Below are positions 1 to 6,342 of a stretch of 8,656 bases of DNA, piece by piece (positions within the stretch are counted from its first letter, which is position 1; each line of letters starts with the position of its first letter). The stretch spans positions 1 to 8,656 of the forward strand of contig PWFZ01000468.1 of the NCBI GenBank assembly GCA_003555185.1, given 5' to 3'. The notes below the pieces were generated by a model, which had not been told where the DNA came from, made no database searches, and saw only the letters and a program-made list of their open reading frames with translations. The position numbers and the translations under genes are program-made. Source of the stretch: Balneolaceae bacterium. Lineage in GTDB: Bacteria; Bacteroidota; Rhodothermia; Balneolales; Balneolaceae.

Positions 1-27
1 AAGGCGTTTCTTCTATGGATAATTTGT

Positions 28-77
28 TCAACCTTAGATGATAAATCCTAAATGAGTCAATCCAGGCGTTGTTGTTG
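28..77 (-). repeat. left copy of an inverted dispersed-type repeat
   Basis: Read on the minus strand from 77 to 28, this segment aligns without gaps to plus-strand 8421-8470. By hand I count 38 of 50 identical positions; the first 28 match at 25, and all three differences there are transitions. The conserved core contains CAACGCCT followed by ACTCATTT. Minus-strand AACGCCT recurs at 2-8, as it recurs beyond the right copy at 8505-8511, so the element may be longer than the aligned part. It does not code for protein. What it is (dispersed intergenic repeat, remnant of a small mobile element) cannot be told from two copies. Confidence 0.6.
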
Positions 78-105
78 CGAAGCAGTGCTTCGCGGTTCGT
101 TTTTT
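77..105 (+). terminator. possible plus-strand terminator hairpin
   Basis: GCGAAGC (77-83) and GCTTCGC (87-93) form a perfect 7-bp stem with a 3-base loop, and six Ts follow at 100-105 after a 6-base gap. This would suit a gene entering from the left of the window on the plus strand. The gap between stem and T-run is longer than usual, and the stem borders the repeat at 28-77, so it may instead be part of that repeat. Confidence 0.3.
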
Positions 106-269
106 ATCAAGAAAAAATGAACGAGGAGTAAACACAAGCATACGAATTCGGTGAGCTTTAAAACGTTACCAACGCATAAATTCCAAAAAAGTAAAGATCA
201 CTTAATTACATAAACTATCAACTTCTGCTTTTGAAAGTCACTGGCAGAAAGAAATCAGGGAATAGAAGT

Positions 270-1001
270 TTATCCTGCTACAGCGTGTGAATTTTGACCT
301 GCAAGAACAGGGGCTTCAACCGGTTCATCAGATTCAATTAACCCATCCCGAAGTCGCAGAATACGACGTGCGTGATTGGCAATATCCTGTTCGTGGGTAA
401 CAACGATGATGGTATTACCACCTCTGTATAGCTCTTCAAAAAGCTGCATGATCTCTTCACCCGTTTTGGTATCCAGATTACCGGTAGGCTCATCTGCCAG
501 TAAGATGGATGGGCCGTTTACAAGTGCACGGGCAATAGCCACACGCTGACGCTGGCCTCCTGAAAGCTCGTTAGGTTTATGATCCAGCCGATCACCCAAT
601 CCTACTTTTTCCAACGTTTCCGTGGCTATTCGTTTTCGTTCAGAACTTTTCATTCCGGAATAGATCAACGGTAGTTCAACATTACTTAAACAGTCTGTTC
701 TCGGCAGAAGATTAAAGGTCTGAAATACGAAGCCGATCTCACGATTCCGCACCTGTGCAAGTTCGGAATCGTCAAGATCGCTGACATTACTTCCATTTAA
801 GACATAGCTCCCATCTGAAGGTGTATCCAGGCAACCCAGCATGTTCATCAACGTGGATTTCCCGGATCCCGATGGTCCCATAATGGCAATATATTCATTA
901 TGATCTATATCAAAAGAAACCCCGTTTAATGCTTTAACAAGCATACTTCCCATTTTATAGATCTTTTTCAGATCACGTATTTCAATAACAGGTTTACTCA
1001 T
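270..1001 (-). CDS. ABC transporter ATP-binding protein (MacB/LolD type)
   Basis: This is the cytoplasmic ATPase that energises the FtsX-type permeases of the same locus. All ABC motifs are present (numbered from the ATG at 1001): Walker [10 protein letters not shown] at 42-50, Q-loop glutamine near 94, signature [15 protein letters not shown] from 146, Walker B ILLADEP with its catalytic Glu near 171, and H-loop His near 203. The length of 243 residues is normal for a stand-alone MacB/LolD ATPase, plus a tail of about 20 residues rich in Ala, Glu and Pro that carries no known motif. The open frame can be extended to a TTG at 1025, but that overlaps the adaptor gene by 14 bases. The ATG at 1001 lies 10 bases after the adaptor stop and begins with the usual [11 protein letters not shown], so I chose it. 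No SD is seen, so translation is probably coupled to the adaptor gene. It is the last gene of the operon. Family assignment is firm; substrate is unknown. Confidence 0.95.
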   Translation of the reverse strand: MSKPVIEIRDLKKIYKMGSMLVKALNGVSFDIDHNEYIAIMGPSGSGKSTLMNMLGCLDTPSDGSYVLNGSNVSDLDDSELAQVRNREIGFVFQTFNLLPRTDCLSNVELPLIYSGMKSSERKRIATETLEKVGLGDRLDHKPNELSGGQRQRVAIARALVNGPSILLADEPTGNLDTKTGEEIMQLFEELYRGGNTIIVVTHEQDIANHARRILRLRDGLIESDEPVEAPVLAGQNSHAVAG

Positions 1002-1011
1002 GATTTTGGGA

Positions 1012-2370
1012 TTAGTTTGTTGCAAATTGCTGGCGATCCACCACGTTTAATTTATCTCCATTATTCAGCTCTCTGGAAAGAACCCGATAGCTTCCGGTTA
1101 CAATATCCATTCCGGCAGTTATGCCACTTAAAATTTGAATGTGAGTGTTGTCACTGATACCGGTTTCTACTTCTACTCTTTTGGCAACTCCATTATCATT
1201 TACAAAAACGACCCGGCGAAAATCTTCTTTACTCGAACGATCGCGGGTTGATGATTCCCCGTTCAGGGAGTCTGCTACCACATCTTTTGCAAAGTCACGA
1301 ACCGTAACCCCTTGGATGGGAACAGCTACAACATCATAAACTGTATTGCTTCTGATATCGACCGTGCCGGACATACCGGGTTTAAAGTTTGGTGTAAACC
1401 CTCGCTCCTGTGTTTCCCTGTCCTGATCATTAACCGCCACAAACAAGTCCGTTGCTGCATCATCCAGATTGTGCGGAGTGGTTACACGAATTTTTACTTT
1501 GTAATTTGTAACCTGATCGGCGGAACTGTTTCCGGAAATGTCTGCTGAGTTGGAGATTTCTGTCACCACACCCTGAAAAATTCTATTTGGATAGGCATCT
1601 ACTTCAATATCAGCGGTATCGGCAAGAGAGACATTTACAATGTCATTCTCGTTTACATCCACCGAAACTTCCATTTGATCAAGCCTCGCAATTTTCATCA
1701 TCTCCGTTCCTGCTGTTTGAGATTGTCCTAACACTCTTTCGCCACGCTCAACAGCCAACCGGCTGATAGTTCCATCTTTTGGGGAGCGAATTACGGTTTG
1801 CTGAAGCTCTTCTTCTGCTCTTCTCAATTGTGCCTTTGCACTTTCGATCTGAAATTCAGAAGCTCTGAAGCTTGCTTTCTGGGCTTCAAAATTATTTTTA
1901 GACTGCAAATATTCCAACTCGGAAATCAGGTTTCGATCATAAAGCTGTTTGTTTTTTAAGTACTCAATTTCAGCTTGCAGCTTATTTGCCCGCGCCTGCT
2001 CCATTCTGGATTGCTGAGTCAGCATAACGGCACGTAAATCATCAATTTGTGCCTGATAGATGTCCGGTTTAATTCGGAGTAACAGATCACCCTGACGAAC
2101 AAAATCACCTTCCCGAACGGCCAGTTCAATGATTTCGCCTGACACATCGGGACGAATGATCACCTCTGCTTCGGGTTGAATTCTGCCTGATGCGGAAACA
2201 ATCTGTGTGATGGTTCTGAGTTCAGATTGTGATGTTTCAACCTGTTTATCATTGTCTGCTCCATCCATCCAGCCCATCATATTTGCTGTCACCGCTGTAA
2301 CAGCAAGGAGCAGAACGAGTACACCCAGGATTTTTAAAAGTTTTTTTGTAGCAGATTGTTTTTTACCCAT
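1012..2370 (-). CDS. periplasmic adaptor of a tripartite ABC exporter (MacA/HlyD family)
   Basis: This membrane fusion protein links the inner-membrane permease/ATPase to the TolC channel. Residues here count from the ATG, giving 452 in total. A basic N-terminus and one membrane segment (about 10-30) anchor it in the inner membrane. A split biotinyl-lipoyl domain follows: half near 67-104 ([11 protein letters not shown]...GDLLLRI) and half near 192-228 ([12 protein letters not shown]). Between them, 105-190 is a Gln/Glu/Ala-rich coiled-coil hairpin. A beta-barrel (about 230-340, with PGMSGTVDI) and a membrane-proximal domain with VPIQGV and [11 protein letters not shown] come next. Two hydrophilic stretches, about 298-328 and 362-384, look like insertions compared with a minimal MacA. 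A GTG at 2373 directly precedes the ATG. GGAG at 2380-2383 is 9 bases from the ATG and 6 from the GTG, so either could serve. It lies 24 bases behind tolC. Confidence 0.93.
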   Translation of the reverse strand: MGKKQSATKKLLKILGVLVLLLAVTAVTANMMGWMDGADNDKQVETSQSELRTITQIVSASGRIQPEAEVIIRPDVSGEIIELAVREGDFVRQGDLLLRIKPDIYQAQIDDLRAVMLTQQSRMEQARANKLQAEIEYLKNKQLYDRNLISELEYLQSKNNFEAQKASFRASEFQIESAKAQLRRAEEELQQTVIRSPKDGTISRLAVERGERVLGQSQTAGTEMMKIARLDQMEVSVDVNENDIVNVSLADTADIEVDAYPNRIFQGVVTEISNSADISGNSSADQVTNYKVKIRVTTPHNLDDAATDLFVAVNDQDRETQERGFTPNFKPGMSGTVDIRSNTVYDVVAVPIQGVTVRDFAKDVVADSLNGESSTRDRSSKEDFRRVVFVNDNGVAKRVEVETGISDNTHIQILSGITAGMDIVTGSYRVLSRELNNGDKLNVVDRQQFATN

Positions 2371-2379
2371 CACACTAGT

Positions 2380-2383
2380 CTCC
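2380..2383 (-). promoter_or_regulatory. ribosome binding site of the adaptor gene
   Basis: Minus-strand GGAG lies in the 24-base gap between the TolC-family gene and the adaptor gene. It is spaced suitably for the paired GTG (2373) and ATG (2370) start codons and rules out starts further downstream. Confidence 0.6.
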
Positions 2384-2394
2384 GTTGTTCAAAG

Positions 2395-3759
2395 TTAATA
2401 ATTGATTGTAAGCTCCGAGCCCAGTTGACCGATATAGTAATCCATCAGCTGTTCCTGGAAAATAAAGTTATAAACTGCCTGCACTCTGTCTGATTGAGCC
2501 TGTACATAGTTAGCATTGGCTAAATTCAGTTCAATAAGTGTTGTTGATCCAATTTCATATCGTTGTTGCTCTGTTTCGTAAGCCCGTTCTGCGGCTATCA
2601 GCGCTTTATTTGTTGATTCAAGTTCTTTTGCTATGGCGTTGTAATCGTTATACGCCTGGCGCACTTCTTCACTAATCTGGAAACGGATATTATCGAGTTC
2701 AAGCTCACTATTTCTCAGCTGTACCTGTGCACTCTCTACAGATGTTCTGGTATTCCATCGGTTGAATATTGGAATCTGTACTGAAAACCCAATTCCGCGA
2801 GAAACACGTTGATCGAAAAACTGATCCTGGAAAGGTACCGGTGTTGAAAAGTTATCACTGAAATAACTTGACGAAATTCCTGCATTCAATGATACTGTAG
2901 GATAGAAATCTGATCTCGCAATTCGCGCGCCTTGCCTGTTACTTTCGATAAATTGTTCTTGTGCTAAAAAGTCACTTCTTGATTGCAGGGCCGCATCAAT
3001 CATTTCATTGATATCAAGATCAACGGGAACTAACGAAAGCTCTTCCGTGTCCGGCATACTGACTTCAATATCTGTAATGGTCGGATCCTGCATTATGCGG
3101 ATGAGGCTGGCAATACTTACTTCAAGGGCATTTTCACTTTGAATAACGGCAAGTTCGTCATTGGCAACCGTTGCCTCCTGATTGTACAGATCAACGGTTG
3201 GTCGCGACCCAACTTCCACCTGGGCCTCTACTTGAGAGAGCTGACTTATGCTGGCTTCAAGACTGCTTTCGGCAATTCTAAGTAATTCTTTATTCAGCAC
3301 AACCTGAAGGTATCTGCTTGCTGTATTAAATATGATTGTCTCTCTTAAACGGTCAAAATCTCTCTCTTCTGCGGCCCTGTTAAATTCACTTTGTCGCAAA
3401 TTAGCAATATTTCTAAAGCCGCTAAATACTGTTACACTTGTATTTATGCCACCGCTTAACCTATTACTTATGCGATCTTCAAAAGCTGCATCTTCCTGAA
3501 TAAATTGAACACCCGCTTCACGGTTCCCACTAATATTGGCATTTAAAGTAGGGAGAAAATCGGCCCGGGCACTCCATATCCGGGTGTCGGCGAGATTCAG
3601 ATTATTATCAGCTTGTTTTAACTGATAATTATTTTCGAGGGCAATTTGTACAGCTTCTTCGAGACTGAAAGATTGAGACTGGCCAAATAAAATTATAGGT
3701 AAAAACAGAAAAACAGAGCTAAGTAGTAGTAACTTCTTCATAGGTATGTTATTTATCAT
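2395..3759 (-). CDS. TolC-family outer membrane efflux protein
   Basis: This is the outer-membrane channel component of the tripartite exporter. The first in-frame ATG is at 3759 (454 residues); a second at 3741 gives the classical signal peptide start MKKLLLLSSVFLF, with likely cleavage near FG/Q at 26-27. Neither start has an SD, so I keep the longer form and note that 3741 may be the true one. The internal duplication typical of the OEP/TolC fold is visible: ADFLPTL (66-72) matches SDFYPTV (283-289), and EVGSRPTVDLYN (182-193) matches EIGSTTLIELNL (402-413). Each lies at the end of long heptad-rich helices. There is no lipobox cysteine, so it is not a lipoprotein of the NodT type. The start lies 12 bases after the stop of a 23-codon ORF in the same reading frame, suggesting coupled translation. 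It is followed by the adaptor gene. Confidence 0.93.
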   Translation of the reverse strand: MINNIPMKKLLLLSSVFLFLPIILFGQSQSFSLEEAVQIALENNYQLKQADNNLNLADTRIWSARADFLPTLNANISGNREAGVQFIQEDAAFEDRISNRLSGGINTSVTVFSGFRNIANLRQSEFNRAAEERDFDRLRETIIFNTASRYLQVVLNKELLRIAESSLEASISQLSQVEAQVEVGSRPTVDLYNQEATVANDELAVIQSENALEVSIASLIRIMQDPTITDIEVSMPDTEELSLVPVDLDINEMIDAALQSRSDFLAQEQFIESNRQGARIARSDFYPTVSLNAGISSSYFSDNFSTPVPFQDQFFDQRVSRGIGFSVQIPIFNRWNTRTSVESAQVQLRNSELELDNIRFQISEEVRQAYNDYNAIAKELESTNKALIAAERAYETEQQRYEIGSTTLIELNLANANYVQAQSDRVQAVYNFIFQEQLMDYYIGQLGSELTINY

Positions 3760-3771
3760 TCGTTTTTAGGG

Positions 3772-3789
3772 TTACACGGTAAAGTGTAA
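3772..3789 (-). promoter_or_regulatory. perfect hairpin at the small-ORF stop codon
   Basis: Minus-strand TTACAC (3789-3784) and GTGTAA (3777-3772) form a perfect 6-bp stem with a 6-base loop. The stop codon TAA of the 23-codon ORF is the last three bases of the 3' arm. No T-run follows, so it is not a standard terminator. A ribosome finishing the ORF would melt it just upstream of the tolC start. Confidence 0.35.
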
Positions 3790-3843
3790 TGAGAGTTGCA
3801 GAGAATTTATTCCCATTCCGGAAATAAATACTTTTTTTAACAT
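3772..3843 (-). CDS. 23-residue leader or small-protein ORF before tolC
   Basis: An ATG at 3843 is preceded by AGGAGG (3853-3848) with a 4-base gap, the strongest SD in the window. It opens 23 codons (MLKKVFISGMG... ending LHFTV) and stops at TAA 3774-3772. The peptide has two lysines at positions 3-4 and is then mostly uncharged with several hydrophobic residues; it resembles no family I know. It shares the reading frame of the tolC gene but is separated from it by two TAA codons. It lies 28 bases after the stop of the preceding small membrane protein gene and 12 bases before the tolC ATG. It could be a translated leader that delivers ribosomes to tolC, a small membrane-associated peptide, or a chance frame behind a chance SD. 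Confidence 0.45.
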   Translation of the reverse strand: MLKKVFISGMGINSLQLSLHFTV

Positions 3844-3845
3844 AT

Positions 3846-3861
3846 GACCTCCTCTGAGGCC
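3846..3861 (-). promoter_or_regulatory. hairpin enclosing a strong Shine-Dalgarno site
   Basis: In the minus-strand RNA, GGCCUC (3861-3856) can pair with GAGGUC (3851-3846) over the loop AGAG. This is six base pairs including one G-U. The SD AGGAGG (3853-3848) lies in the loop and the 3' arm, so folding would hide it and opening would expose it. Whether it folds in the cell is not known. Confidence 0.4.
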
Positions 3862-3871
3862 TAATGTTATG

Positions 3872-4306
3872 TTATTGATCTTTAGAGGCGGGCGTTGCTT
3901 CTTCCTTAGAAGAGTTCACTCGTGGCATAATTTCTTTATCAACCATATCGGACACAAAAACCATAGCTTTTCGTGCGGCAAGCCGTTTTAATTCGTCCAT
4001 TAACAAGGAAGTAAATCTGAGTTTCTGATTGTCTGAGCTTTCAGCTTCGATCTCCCTTTTTTTAGATTTTTTAGATGACGATTTTTTACGAACCAGTCCC
4101 ACTGCAAATCCTATTAACACGGCATAACCAATCGATTTTATAGGATTTCTTCTGATGTTCTGAGCTGGTTTAAGAGAACTATTCACCATTTTTTTTAAGC
4201 CTCCGATTTTAGCAGCATACTTCGTTTCAATCGCTTCATTTTCATTTTTGAGGCGCTCTTTACGTATCTGAATATCTTCGATATTACTCTTTTTAAGATT
4301 GCTCAC
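3872..4306 (-). CDS. small basic membrane protein of the YqjD/YqjE-like cassette
   Basis: This 144-residue protein has no firm family name. A charged N-terminal helix (about 1-40) leads to RRNPIKSIG (52-60) and a short Gly-rich membrane segment (about 58-72). A lysine/serine run (74-83) comes next, then a second helical part (95-127) and a hydrophilic tail. The NPIKS-plus-membrane-helix unit resembles the C-terminus of YqjD/ElaB (DUF883) proteins and the HPIQS unit of the first gene in this cassette. It probably sits in the inner membrane with the basic parts in the cytoplasm. The start is GTG at 4306, overlapping the previous stop as GTGA; GAGGAG at 4317-4312, five bases upstream, decides this start. 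The role is unknown. In enterobacteria the neighbour families are linked to stress and stationary phase. Confidence 0.8.
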   Translation of the reverse strand: MSNLKKSNIEDIQIRKERLKNENEAIETKYAAKIGGLKKMVNSSLKPAQNIRRNPIKSIGYAVLIGFAVGLVRKKSSSKKSKKREIEAESSDNQKLRFTSLLMDELKRLAARKAMVFVSDMVDKEIMPRVNSSKEEATPASKDQ

Positions 4307-4722
4307 AATGTCTCCTCACTTTTCTTTGAAATGCCTGACTTTTTAGAATTTTCGGGTAAGACATCAAAACTCTTCGCCATTTTTTTCAACAACCGGCGTT
4401 GAAACTTTTTAACCAGTGGCTTGTAACCTACTTTATAAAAGATAAACCCGAATATAAGCAGAGGCAGGGCTGCAGCAAGAAACCCAAGTGCCAAACTTTG
4501 CAATAACTCACTTAAGTAATAAGCGAGAGCAAACCAGGCAAACAAAAAACCAACTGCCATGGAGGCAATTCCAATTATTTTCTGTAATGAGTCAGCAAAC
4601 AGATATGATACCTGTTCTGTTACCGAAATCATTAATAATTGAATTCTGTTTTCGATATAGGTTTTAAAATCTTTTCCTATAGGATTACTGTCAATTTCTT
4701 CGCGTTCTGTTTTAGAAGACAT
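4303..4722 (-). CDS. YqjE-like two-helix membrane protein (phage holin 3_6 family)
   Basis: This 139-residue protein has a hydrophilic N-terminus with an amphipathic helix YIENRIQLLMISVTEQ (22-37). Two adjacent membrane helices follow (about 47-69 and 73-96), then a basic cytoplasmic tail (KPLVKKFQRRLLKKM, 101-115) and a Lys/Ser-rich end. This is the pattern of YqjE and the Pfam group called 'phage holin superfamily III'. The phage name is historical; no phage gene is near, and chromosomal members commonly sit beside DUF883 proteins as here. Its ATG overlaps the previous stop (TAATG), and its stop overlaps the next start (GTGA), so the three genes are translationally linked. Molecular function is unknown. 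Family assignment is from topology and neighbours, so moderate. Confidence 0.82.
   Translation of the reverse strand: MSSKTEREEIDSNPIGKDFKTYIENRIQLLMISVTEQVSYLFADSLQKIIGIASMAVGFLFAWFALAYYLSELLQSLALGFLAAALPLLIFGFIFYKVGYKPLVKKFQRRLLKKMAKSFDVLPENSKKSGISKKSEETL
4312..4317 (-). promoter_or_regulatory. Shine-Dalgarno deciding a GTG start
   Basis: Minus-strand GAGGAG lies five bases upstream of the GTG start at 4306, inside the end of the preceding gene. It supports the non-ATG start and shows that this genome uses SD sites at some genes. Confidence 0.6.
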
Positions 4723-4934
4723 TATTTATCTGATTTAAACATTCTCGCAAAAATGTATCCTGCAAAAGCACCTACAATTACGCTTTGAATAGGATGTTTC
4801 CGAATTAATAATTCAGCTTCCGTCCGGGCTTCTTCAATCTTCTCTTTAATCTCTGCCCGATCCAGCATCTCTCTTCCTTCATCTATAACATTTTCCAATT
4901 CATCGTTTAAGCCGCTTATGATATTCTCGTCCAT
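4722..4934 (-). CDS. YqjD/ElaB-like (DUF883) tail-anchored protein
   Basis: This is a 70-residue protein. An acidic helical N-terminal part (about 1-45, IKEKIEEARTEAELLIRK at the end) carries repeated Glu. It is followed by HPIQSV (47-52) and one C-terminal Gly-rich membrane segment (about 50-65) with a basic end, MFKSDK. This is the DUF883 layout; E. coli YqjD is an inner-membrane protein reported to bind ribosomes in stationary phase. The frame can be extended to a TTG at 4940, two codons earlier, but the ATG at 4934 is the better start. No SD is seen; the leader is AT-rich. It is the first gene after the 5006-5054 inverted repeat and so may begin a transcript of its own. Confidence 0.82.
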   Translation of the reverse strand: MDENIISGLNDELENVIDEGREMLDRAEIKEKIEEARTEAELLIRKHPIQSVIVGAFAGYIFARMFKSDK

Positions 4935-5113
4935 GATCAATAATATTTATTAATGTTAAGTAAGTAAAATAACAGGATACGAGGTAAGGAGAAAGGAAAT
5001 AGATCAAAAAATCATGCCAATTATACTGAATATTTGTATACAGAAGTAATTGGCTTTATTTGAGATCACGTTGATAAAAGTATGTGTAAAAAGGAAACGA
5101 CGGTGTGTAACTT
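4935..5113 (-). promoter_or_regulatory. intergenic region likely holding a new transcription start
   Basis: This is the only long gap inside the minus-strand cluster. Its upstream part carries a terminator-like inverted repeat (5006-5054). The part next to the small-protein cassette is AT-rich. I looked for TTGACA/TATAAT and for the Bacteroidota TTTG...TAnnTTTG pattern and found no well-spaced match, so the promoter position cannot be given. Confidence 0.35.
5006..5054 (-). terminator. inverted repeat, possible terminator after the permease genes
   Basis: GCCAATTA and TAATTGGC (5016-5023 and 5047-5054 on plus) are perfect 8-bp arms. An inner CTG/CAG pair is possible, and the loop is about 23 bases. 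On the minus strand, six Ts (5011-5006) follow the stem by four bases, about 60 bases after the last permease stop. Against a simple terminator, the stem is AT-rich and the loop long. It could also be a protein-binding site. Confidence 0.4.
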
Positions 5114-6340
5114 TTACTCATATCGCAGACTTTCGATAGGGTCAAGTTGTGCAGCCTTAAAGGCCGGATAAACCCCAAAAGCCACTCCGATGATTGTCAT
5201 ACCCACGATTCCACCCACTGCAGACGCCCACGGAATTACGATACTTGATTCGAGCCAAAGTGCGGCTGCATTACCCAGTGCTGCGCCAAAAATAATACCG
5301 ATAACTCCTCCAATTTGGCAAATAGCGATCGACTCCATCAAAAATTGAGAGACGATGGCTTTTTTTGTTGCGCCTACAGCTTTCCGCACACCAATCTCCC
5401 GGGTACGTTCAGAAACCGAGACAAGCATTATATTCATCACGCCAATACCGGCACCAAGAAGTACAATTCCTCCAATAACAAAACCAATGACATAAAGAAC
5501 TCCCGTAAACTGATCAAAAGCGCCGCTTAGAGATTCGTTGGTCGTTACCTCAAAGTCGTTTGGTGCTGCGGGATCTACCTTTCGAATGGCGCGCAATACT
5601 CCTGTAATTTCATCAATGGCCTGTGATATATTTTCTACTGAGCCGGCCCTGACCTGAATGCCAATATTTTGATTTCTTCCGTACAAACCTGCCATTACAG
5701 AATAGGGAACCACCACAAACCGATCGAGTGTGTTGCCAAACACATTTCCTTTAGCTTCGGTCACCCCAATAACGGTATACCGTCTGCCTTCAATTCGGAT
5801 CTGTTTACCAACTGGTTCTGTTCCTTCAAACAGAGCTGATGCTACATCAGCCCCAATAATGGCTACAGACCGTGCATAGTCGATGTCCTCCGGCAGAAAG
5901 TTCCTGCCTTCTTCTATATTGTATGCATTGCTCGAAAGGTAATATTGATTTCCGCCACGAATACCAATATTTGGTTCAGTCTCCTGATCTGCATACGTGA
6001 CACGTGTAGTTCTGTATTGACGGTTTGGCCCCACTTCGGTAGCGGTTCTGCTTAAATTCTGTAAATCTTCCATTTGGGCAATGGTAATATCGGGACGATT
6101 TCGATAGAGCTCCCAGTCTGTAGGCCCCATTGATATTGCCGGGGTTTTCGAAACGGTGATAACATCGCCGCCCATTAAACTGAGCGTATCTTTAAAATAA
6201 CTGTCCAACACCATCACTGCAGTATTTGCACTAATAATTGCAAAAACCCCCACCGAAATTGCAAGCAAAGTTAGTGATGAGCGAAGTTTATTTGCCCGAA
6301 TAGAATCAATTGCCTGACGAAATACTTCAAATATATTCAT
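5114..6340 (-). CDS. ABC transporter permease, MacB/FtsX type (second of pair)
   Basis: This is the inner-membrane mechanotransmission subunit of the exporter, 408 residues. It has one N-terminal membrane helix (about 21-46) after the FEVFRQAIDSIRANKLRS segment. A periplasmic MacB_PCD-type domain follows (about 50-278, with YRNRPD at 79-84). The C-terminal FtsX domain has helices near 281-309, 331-361 and 372-394. The cytoplasmic loop ERTREIGVRKAVGA (311-324) is the family hallmark that contacts the ATPase, and the end DPIESLRYE is typical. Unlike E. coli MacB it has no fused ATPase; that subunit is encoded at 1001-270. Its ATG follows the stop of the first permease by two bases (TAACTATG), so the two are co-translated. 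They resemble each other along their length and probably form a heterodimer, as in LolCE. Confidence 0.95.
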   Translation of the reverse strand: MNIFEVFRQAIDSIRANKLRSSLTLLAISVGVFAIISANTAVMVLDSYFKDTLSLMGGDVITVSKTPAISMGPTDWELYRNRPDITIAQMEDLQNLSRTATEVGPNRQYRTTRVTYADQETEPNIGIRGGNQYYLSSNAYNIEEGRNFLPEDIDYARSVAIIGADVASALFEGTEPVGKQIRIEGRRYTVIGVTEAKGNVFGNTLDRFVVVPYSVMAGLYGRNQNIGIQVRAGSVENISQAIDEITGVLRAIRKVDPAAPNDFEVTTNESLSGAFDQFTGVLYVIGFVIGGIVLLGAGIGVMNIMLVSVSERTREIGVRKAVGATKKAIVSQFLMESIAICQIGGVIGIIFGAALGNAAALWLESSIVIPWASAVGGIVGMTIIGVAFGVYPAFKAAQLDPIESLRYE

Positions 6341-6342
6341 AG

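Larger units (their letters stand above)
1..269. other. gene-free left end with repeat and hairpins
   Basis: No convincing gene lies here; the only open frames are a few codons long. It holds the left copy of the repeat shared with the right end (28-77), a 7-bp GCGAAGC/GCTTCGC hairpin (77-93), and an A/T-rich imperfect inverted repeat with TCGTT/AACGA arms (97-101 and 120-124). The rest, about 130-269, is AT-rich spacer after the stop of the ABC ATPase gene. No clear terminator for that gene is visible. Confidence 0.6.

Noticed and set aside
223..249. TTCTGC/GCAGAA inverted repeat as terminator of the ATPase gene
   Set aside because: It has only six pairs with a 15-base loop, and no T-run on the minus-strand side.
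1002..1025. TTG start for the ATPase eight codons upstream
   Set aside because: It overlaps the adaptor stop by 14 bases, adds non-homologous residues, and an ATG with the usual N-terminus lies at 1001.
1145..2398. Plus-strand open frames of 60-80 codons opposite the adaptor gene
   Set aside because: They lie fully opposite a well-supported coding gene, have no SD or family resemblance, and look like antisense shadows.
4303..4722. Phage holin or prophage remnant
   Set aside because: The holin name is a family label. There is no endolysin, integrase or structural gene, and the gene is embedded in an overlapping chromosomal cassette.
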